DNA of 64,000 nt from Mytilus edulis (taxonomy: Eukaryota > Mollusca > Bivalvia > Mytilida > Mytilidae): assembly GCF_963676685.1 (NCBI RefSeq), contig NC_092357.1, positions 67,125,957 to 67,189,956 of the forward strand, read 5' to 3'. Under the pieces are notes generated by a model. The model had not been told where the DNA came from, ran no database searches, and was given only the letters and a program-made list of their open reading frames with translations. Of this stretch, positions 23,301 through 31,700 are shown piece by piece (the stretch's first letter is position 1; each line of letters begins with the position of its first letter). Both the position numbers and the translations under genes were made by a program.

Positions 23301-26300
23301 ATCAAGACAAACACAAAATAACCCTTTTACGTCAAAACAACAAATTATCGTCCTGAAAATGTTTGAAATAGTTGTCACTGGATGTAATCAATCGAAAAGA
23401 TTATACTTTTAGTTTATTCTGACTTTTTTTTACCTAAATTGTCGTCCTGACTTCTTTTTTTTTTGCAAGTGTCTCATCCTGCCTTTTTTTTACTCAAAAC
23501 TCCTGTCCTGCCTATTTTTATCAAATTTCATCCTAGCCCCCCCCCCCCCCCCACCCCCCCCATAAAAAATCAAATGGTAGCAAAATTGAATCCAGCATAA
23601 AGCTAAAACCTGTATTAACCAACATTTTCTAAAGCACCATCATATCAAATTGTATCGGGCGGGAACCCGGTTGAAATAGAACAAAAGAATCGAAGCTCTT
23701 TGTTAGAGAAGGCGATAAGTGCGTACTGTAATGTTTACTATAGTAACAAAAAAATTAAAAATTAATAGAAACAAATAAAATGTCAATTTTCTTATCAATT
23801 ACGAAGTGTTTTATTTAAAAACACCATTTGCATAAGTTTTCAATGTATCTAGAACATAGTTAGGCAGAACAATTAGATATCAAGTCGACGACATGGGCAT
23901 CTATCACTTTGGATGTAGAAAATGCATAACCTCCTATTTTTTTTTTAAATACCACGGACGGAGAACATATAAATCTATAAGTTCAGTAATTTTCGTGTCT
24001 GCTCTTCCATTGTGTGACTCGAGAAAAAATTCTAAAAAAATGGGTATTAATTGTATCGAAAACAGAGAATCGAGTGCACCTTTTTATATTGGGGCGTGTT
24101 TGAGTTGAATATTCTTGAAAACGTACAAAGCAAGAATATTTGCATCATCTCGCTTCAGATTCTATCATTTTTATACATCAAAGCTACAGGTTGACTTTAT
24201 AACCTAAAAAATCACGGTACTAAAAGATGAAATATATGGGTCAAGTGAAATACCTTTCTAATGAATCACAAAAACAGTAGGTGTGTTCGAATAGCATTTT
24301 TTTTTTTAACTAAAAGTACTTGACAACAGTCTTTCAAGTTGGATGATGAAAATGCATATTTTCGAAAATTAAGAATTTTTTGTGTGCGATAACTAATGCT
24401 GTTCACACATAATGCGAATTCGATTCGCATTAACTAATTCGTATTGGTTTAATTCGCATTCAAAACGTTTTACGTCCTAACGTCAAATTCGAATTACAAT
24501 GCGGGTCAAATTCGCTTTACTGTCCAAACGACGTTACCTTTTAGTTCGTATTAACAAAAGCGTATTTCTAATGAGAATTGGATAATTCGAATTCAAAATT
24601 AATTAATTCGAATCAATTCGAATTAAAAAAAGAGTGTGAACGCGATTAGCGAATTCGATTCGCATTAGATTCGAATTCAATTCGAATTAATTGTCCGTGT
24701 GAACGAGGCATTAGGTTTATAGTCTTCAACCACTAAAACAATATAGCCTGCCCTTCCACGAAATATTTAATCAAATTTTTTTTTAAATATTTATGAATTT
24801 TCAAAAATTCCACCTCACAACCGATTAGACAATAATTCTAAGTTGAATCAATGCAGACAAGATCATTAACTGATGCTCATTAGCTTGTAGAAACATTTGT
24901 CTTCTAAAATACAACTGACATATAGGAATCAATATGGTGCTATGCAAAAGAGGTTCGGTTTAAACGGGCTTCACTGTAATTGAAATGCACTTCCATCCAG
25001 ATTCTCATAAATATTACATTGTAAAACCGCTCGGGTTTTTTTCCAGAAATGTATGGTTATGAAGCTGCATTATATGACCCTCTTTTGGATGAATTCTGGG
25101 CCAGGAAGAACGATCTAGGGCTTGACAAAGCTTTGGCTCTTTTCATGATGGAATTTTCCCAGGCTATTATGGCAGAAAAATATCAGTGCAAAGGGACGCA
25201 ATTAAATCAAATGATGATTGGTAAGTATCATTCCGAAATATGAATACGCTTCTCTCTAGATTGAGAAACGGAATCTGCCGACTTCAGACGAGTACGGTAA
25301 GTAACAATTGGAAATCATCGGGTGAATACGCTTATTTGGATGGAGGAACGGAATTTGCCGATTTCAGACGAGCCGATTTCAGACGAGTGGAACGGAATTT
25401 CTCAACTTCAGATGAGTACGGTAAGTAACAATCGGAAATCATTGGGTGAATACGCTTATTTGGACGGAGTAACGGAATTTGCCGACTTCAGACGAATGCA
25501 GTAAGTAATTTGTTCGGTGAATTATTTTTTATACTTTTCTAGACTTTCTTCATTAATTGATGTTCTGACGAGTCAACGTTAGTAAACTCTGCGAACATAT
25601 TACTTGATTTATTTCACATGACTGGGCGGGGCTAAACGGTTCTCTTAAAAGACTAGTCCATCTATAGCCAATTGCGTCTGGATAAATTCATCATTGTAGT
25701 GTCCATATATTCGTCCCATATCATGCACTAGGTTCATTTGAATATCTGTTTGGTGACGCTGATGGGTGATTATAAAAATCATATTACTTATAACGGTCAT
25801 CCTTATCGCACATCTAAAAGACTCCTTATGGAAATTAAAACGTAAGCTCCGCCAGATCAGTTGAAATAACATTGGTAATACCAGATTACTATAGACATCT
25901 CGAGTTATTTTCCTTTGTCAATCGTAGATTGGTTCTAGACACTACAAAATTAACTAATACCCATGCTAAATACTAATAGACGTAAGAAGATGGGGTGTGA
26001 GTGCCTATGAGACCAACTCTCCATCCATGTCGCCATTGTATAAGTAAATAATTATAGCTCCAAGTACGGCCTTCAACACAGAGCCTTGGTTCAGACTGAA
26101 CAGTAAGCTATAAAGTGACCCAAAATTGAATAGTTTAAAAGCATTCAAATCTTTACCATTATACATATTTTTTTATTATCAAAAGTAAATTGAATATTTA
26201 ATTTCAGATGTGTTAAAAGATACTACAACCAAATTCATGTCTGAAGCAAGGACTTACATCCAAGATGCAGTTGGTAAAATGAAAAAGCCTGTATCGCGTC

Positions 26301-28748
26301 ATTTCCCTTGGTTATCTGAGCGTTGGAGCAAAAAGGAAAGGGCCAGTAGGAAACCAAAACCAAGTGGACTATCTAAGCGTGCTGGGGGCAAACCAGGTCC
26401 TGGACAAGGACCATCTAAAGGTGGAAAAGATATGATGGACCCCAAATCGAAGAAGGAACAATTTGTTGCTAAAACTTTGGCATTGCTTATGAAAGTTTTA
26501 AGAGAAGATACAGCCAGCCACATGGAGACTGAACAGTTTGATGGTAGGTATAGTCACGTGGGTGCAGTCAAGTGTGAAGGTCGCATGTGTATATCACAAA
26601 TTATGACCGGATATATTTTCGGTGGTTAGATTTTCAACATAATCAATATGCGTTATAGCGTTACCAAAATACATGAACTAGTATTCAACCTAACCAAAAT
26701 ACCATGGCGAGTTTATTCAGCATTTTAAAAAATACCATTGGTGTGTTGAACAGAAACAAAACGACGCGAATTTGTTATTATTGGAACCTCAAAAAAAAAA
26801 TATCAAATTATTGTTTCCATCATTACCATTTTACCGACAGTCTTTTAAATAAGTTTTCAAATGTTTGAATCGAGATTTTACCCGGCCGAAAGTTATTCTG
26901 ACATGCATGTCTGCGTGAACAGTTTTTTTTAATACAACATGTCAACTCTTGCACCCTCTGCGCCTGCTTATTATCGTGGAAATGTTTTTAATTTATGTGT
27001 TGCTTCACTATTTTAAAAAGCATTAAATCTGAACATGTATTTATAAGCAATTTCGAGCCCATAAAAGAATAATCCGAAATATAAAGTAATTTCCCTAATC
27101 AGTTTATTTTAATCTATTTAATATTAAAGACAATTGCCTCTAAAAATATTAACATGGCATTTTTAGCGATGAAGTGAAAATACAAAACTCTGCTAAATGG
27201 ATTGTGTACCAATTTCAGAAAATAAGACCTTTTTATTTGTAATGGCTACCGTAACCGTAACTCTTATTTCATATATCTTCTGCTTCCTAAGATTTGTAAT
27301 GGCTACCGTAATCGTAACTTTTATTTCATATATCGTCTGCTATCTAAGATTTGTAATGGCTACCGTAACTTTTATTTCATATATCGTCTGCTTCCTAAGA
27401 TTTGTAATGGCTACCGTAACTTTTATTTCATATATCGTCTGCTTCCTAAGATTTGTAATGGCTACCGTAAATTTCATTTCATATATCGTCTGCTTCCTAA
27501 GATTTGTAAGGACTACCGTAATCGTAACTTTTATTTCATATGTCGTCTGCTTCCTACGATTTGTAATGGCTGCCGTAATCGTAACTTTTTTTTCAGGTAT
27601 CGCCTGCTACCTACGAGATGTAATGGAATATTTGAGGGGTGAAGTCGAGGCTAATGTACCATTGGAGCAGATTAAAGTGGATTTGGCGACATGGTCGATG
27701 GATGATTACGGGATTCTGTTTGAATGTATGGACCCTTTCTTCATCGTGATGATATACGAAGACAACTGGCAAAATGTTAATCTACCATAGTAAGAATTTT
27801 AAAGCAATGCATCATGGGGAAAAAGTATACGGGACTTCTCAATCGGCAATCCTCGGGTGACTTCGTTACTCTCCTTCTATGAGGTACGGAATCGGCCGAG
27901 TTGTGACGAATGCGGGACTTCCTAAATATTTAGTGAATTTTTAAGCAATGCATCATGGAAAAACTACGGGACTTCCTAAATATCAAGTAATTAAACAATT
28001 TTTTTTAGTAAATTTTGTCAAATTGTTTATTCAGTAAGGCAGTGGAGAAATGTTTTACTCCACATAACTTTCAGTTAAATTTTGTTTCCCCTTAAAACAT
28101 TTTTGATTACAGTTTCATTTTGAAATTTCAGTGAAGAGAACATTCTATTTCAACATATTGGTGAATCTTTGAAGAATATTTTACAAAAAGAAGGCAAAGG
28201 GGACAAAGACCGCCAGTCGATTGATAAAGTACTAAATAAAGACTTTCCTCTTAATTTAACGGAGGTAATCCACAAGTTTGCAATGAAAGTGTTAGGAGAG
28301 CTAAAACCTTTCCTTGATGCCAAATCAGCTGATCAAATGGTTGATTTCTTCCGGAAATTTTTAAGTAAGTATAGTTTTGTAATGAGGGGGTGTACAGAAA
28401 AGAGAATGAACAAAAATTACAGAATTATGGAATAGGGGAGTGAAGATAATTGAAAAGTGAATAATTGAGTGCTGAAATATAAATATAATAAGGGAGCTAC
28501 CATTTGATTTTTATGAGGGGGCTAGGATGAAAAATTTTGTCTGCATTTTTTTTTTAGCTGTAATCTCTGTCCTGCCTTTTTATTTTTCAGGCTAATCGGT
28601 CCTGCCTTTTTTATTTTTCTTAGCTTATCCTGACTTTTTTACAACAAATGTCATCCTGCCTTTTTTTTTTTTGCCAAGTTACTCATTCTGCCTTTTTTTT
28701 TAAACTCAAAATCCTGTCCTGCCTCTTTTTTTTCAAATTTCATCCCAG

Positions 28749-28782
<34 letters not shown>

Positions 28783-31700
28783 ATAAAAATCAAATGGTAG
28801 CTCCCTAACTGAATACAAAAATGTATAATTAAAAAATACAGAAAATTGGTCTACAAAAGTAAGAAATGAGGAACCTTTATCCAGACCATCAAACTTGGAA
28901 ACTTTTCACCTGCTGTCTGACGAAAAGACAGTACCTTAAAATGCGAAATGAGGTCCACATGGACTAAAAGTTCTATTGATATTGTATATCATTAGCCAAT
29001 GTAATTATTCATTGTGTACATGTGTAAAATGTATTGTGATATTGAGTGTGTGCGTTTGAACGTAGTATGGTGATTTGTATCAGTTTTTGTTAATATGACC
29101 ACTGAAATAAACTTATAGATTATCGTTGATTATCTCAACGAGATTGATTTTAATCGAGCCGGGACGGCGAAAGCGAGAAAGGCAATAGAGTTGAGATGAC
29201 CAATGATAATCTATTTATCGCTATTTTACCTATGACGACGTTGTCAATTTCATGTAAATTTCGTTAGCAACGCCACGTGCCTGCTTAGTTTCTAGCGATA
29301 ATTTTTCAATCTCGAGCGCTAGCGATAATTTTTCCATCTCAAGCGAGTAGCATGATATAAAAATTATCACAAAAGATCAAACGAAAAATGCACAAAATAG
29401 CGATAATGGGTTTTACAAAGAACTCTGTTCAATGGAAAATATTATCTCTTATTCTAGATAGCAGGTTTTAAAAGATAGTTCGTTAAAGACCATTTAAAAC
29501 TTAGAAGTGATTATCCTCTTATTTTTCTCAATTTTATGCATGATCCTCTAAATTTTCCAATGTGGAGATTCAGAAACCCAAATGATCTTATTTGTTATGT
29601 GTAAAATATATAGATAAATGTGGTTTGAGTGCCAATGGGTCAACTCGACATCCAAGTCGCAATTTCTAAAAGTAAACCATTGTAGATCAAAGTAGGGTCT
29701 TCAAAACCGAGCCTTTGCTCACACCGAACAACAAGCTATCAATTCAAACGGGAAAACCAAAACCGAGCCTTCGCTCACACCGAACAACAAGCTACCAATT
29801 CAAACGGGAAAACCGAGCCTTTGCTCACACCGAACAACAAGGTATCAATTCAAACGGGAAAACCAAAACCGAGCCTTTGCTCACTCCGAACAACAAGCTA
29901 TCAATTCAAACGGGGAAACCAAAACCGAGCCTTTGCTCACACCGAACAACAAGCTATCAATTCAAACGGGAAAACCGAGCCTTCGCTCACACCGAACAAC
30001 AAGCTATCAATTCAAACGGGAAAACCAAAAACCATGCCTTTGCTCACACCGAACAACAAGCTATCAATTCAAACGGGAAAACCAAAACCGAGCCTTTGCT
30101 CACACCGAACAACAAGCTATCAATTCAAACGGGAAAACCAAAACCGAGCCTTTGCTCACACCGAACAACAAGCTATCAATTCAAACGGGAAAACCAAAAC
30201 CGAGCCTTGGCTCACACCGAACAACAAGCTATCAATTCAAACGGGAAAACCAAAACCGAGCCTTGGCTCACACCGAACAACAAGCTATCAATTCAAACGG
30301 GAAAACCGAGCCTTCGCTCACACCGAACAACAAGCTATCAATTCAAACGGGAAAACCAAAACCGAGCCTTTGCTCACACCGAACAACAAGCTATCAATTC
30401 AAACGGGAAAACCAAAACCGAGCCTTGGCTCACACCGAACAACAAGCTATCAATTCAAACGGGAAAACCGAGCCTTTGCTCACACCGAACAACAAGCTAT
30501 CAATTCAAACGGGAAAACCAAAACCGAGCCTTTGCTCACACCGAACAACAAGCTATCAATTCAAACTGGAAAACCAAAACCGAGCCTTTGCTCACACCGA
30601 ACAACAAGCTATCAATTCAAACGGGAAAACCAAAACCGAGCCTTGGCTCACACCGAACAACAAGCTATCAATTCAAACGGGAAAACCAAAACCGAGCCTT
30701 GGCTCACACCGAACAACAAGCTATCAATTCAAACGGGAAAACCGAGCCTTCGCTCACACCGAACAACAAGCTATCAATTCAAACGGGAAAACCAAAACCG
30801 AGCCTTGGCTCACACCGAACAACAAGCTATCAATTCAAACGGGAAAACCGAGCCTTCGCTCACACCGAACAACAAGCTATCAATTCAAACGGGAAAACCA
30901 AAAACCGAGCCTTTGCTCACACCAAACAACAAGCTATCAATTCAAACGGGAAAACCAAAACCGAGCCTTTGCTCACACCGAACAACAAGCTATCAATTCA
31001 AACGGGAAAACCGAGCCTTCGCTCACACCGAACAACAAGCTATCAATTCAAACGGGAAAACCAAAACAGAGCCTTGGCTCACACCGAACAACAAGCTATC
31101 AATTCAAACGGGAAAACCAAAACCGAGCCTTGGCTCACACCGAACAACAAGCTATCAATTCAAACGGGAAAACCGAGCCTTCGCTCACACCGAACAACAA
31201 GCTATCAATTCAAACGGGAAAACCAAAACCGAGCCTTTGCTCACACCGAACAACAAGCTATCAATTCAAACGGGAAAACCAAAACCGAGCCTTTGCTCAC
31301 ACCGAACAACAAGCTATCAATTCAAACGGGAAAAACCAAAACCGAGCCTTTGCTCACACCGAACAACAAGCTATCAATTCAAACGGGAAAACCAAAACCG
31401 AGCCTTTGCTCACACCGAACAACAAGCTATCAATTCAAACGGGAAAACCGAGCCTTCGCTCTCACCGAACAACAAGCTATCAATTCAAACGGGAAAACCG
31501 AGCCTTCGCTCACACCGAACAACAAGCTATCAATTCAAACGGGAAAACCAAAGTCTATTTAAAAAAATTAACAAACTCTTTGTGAACTACAACAACCCAC
31601 AACCACTGAACATAAGCTTCCTGAATTAGCATAAGTGCAGCCAAATGCAGCAGTTTACACCTTTTTAAATAGGTATTAATGATTAGTGTTGCTCACGCTA

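Noticed and set aside
27197..27596. Hydrophobic repeated ORF that could be a multi-pass membrane protein
   Set aside because: It is read-through of the tandem splice-junction array. The paralogues start exon 5 at the homologous acceptor, and the repeats are derived intron-exon junction copies.
29705..31552. CRISPR-like array
   Set aside because: Units are directly adjacent with no unique spacers, and the context is an animal genome intron.
29715..31629. Three overlapping open frames of 550-615 codons
   Set aside because: They are the three frames of a 50/56-bp satellite without stops. There is no splice context or start, and all three frames are equally open.
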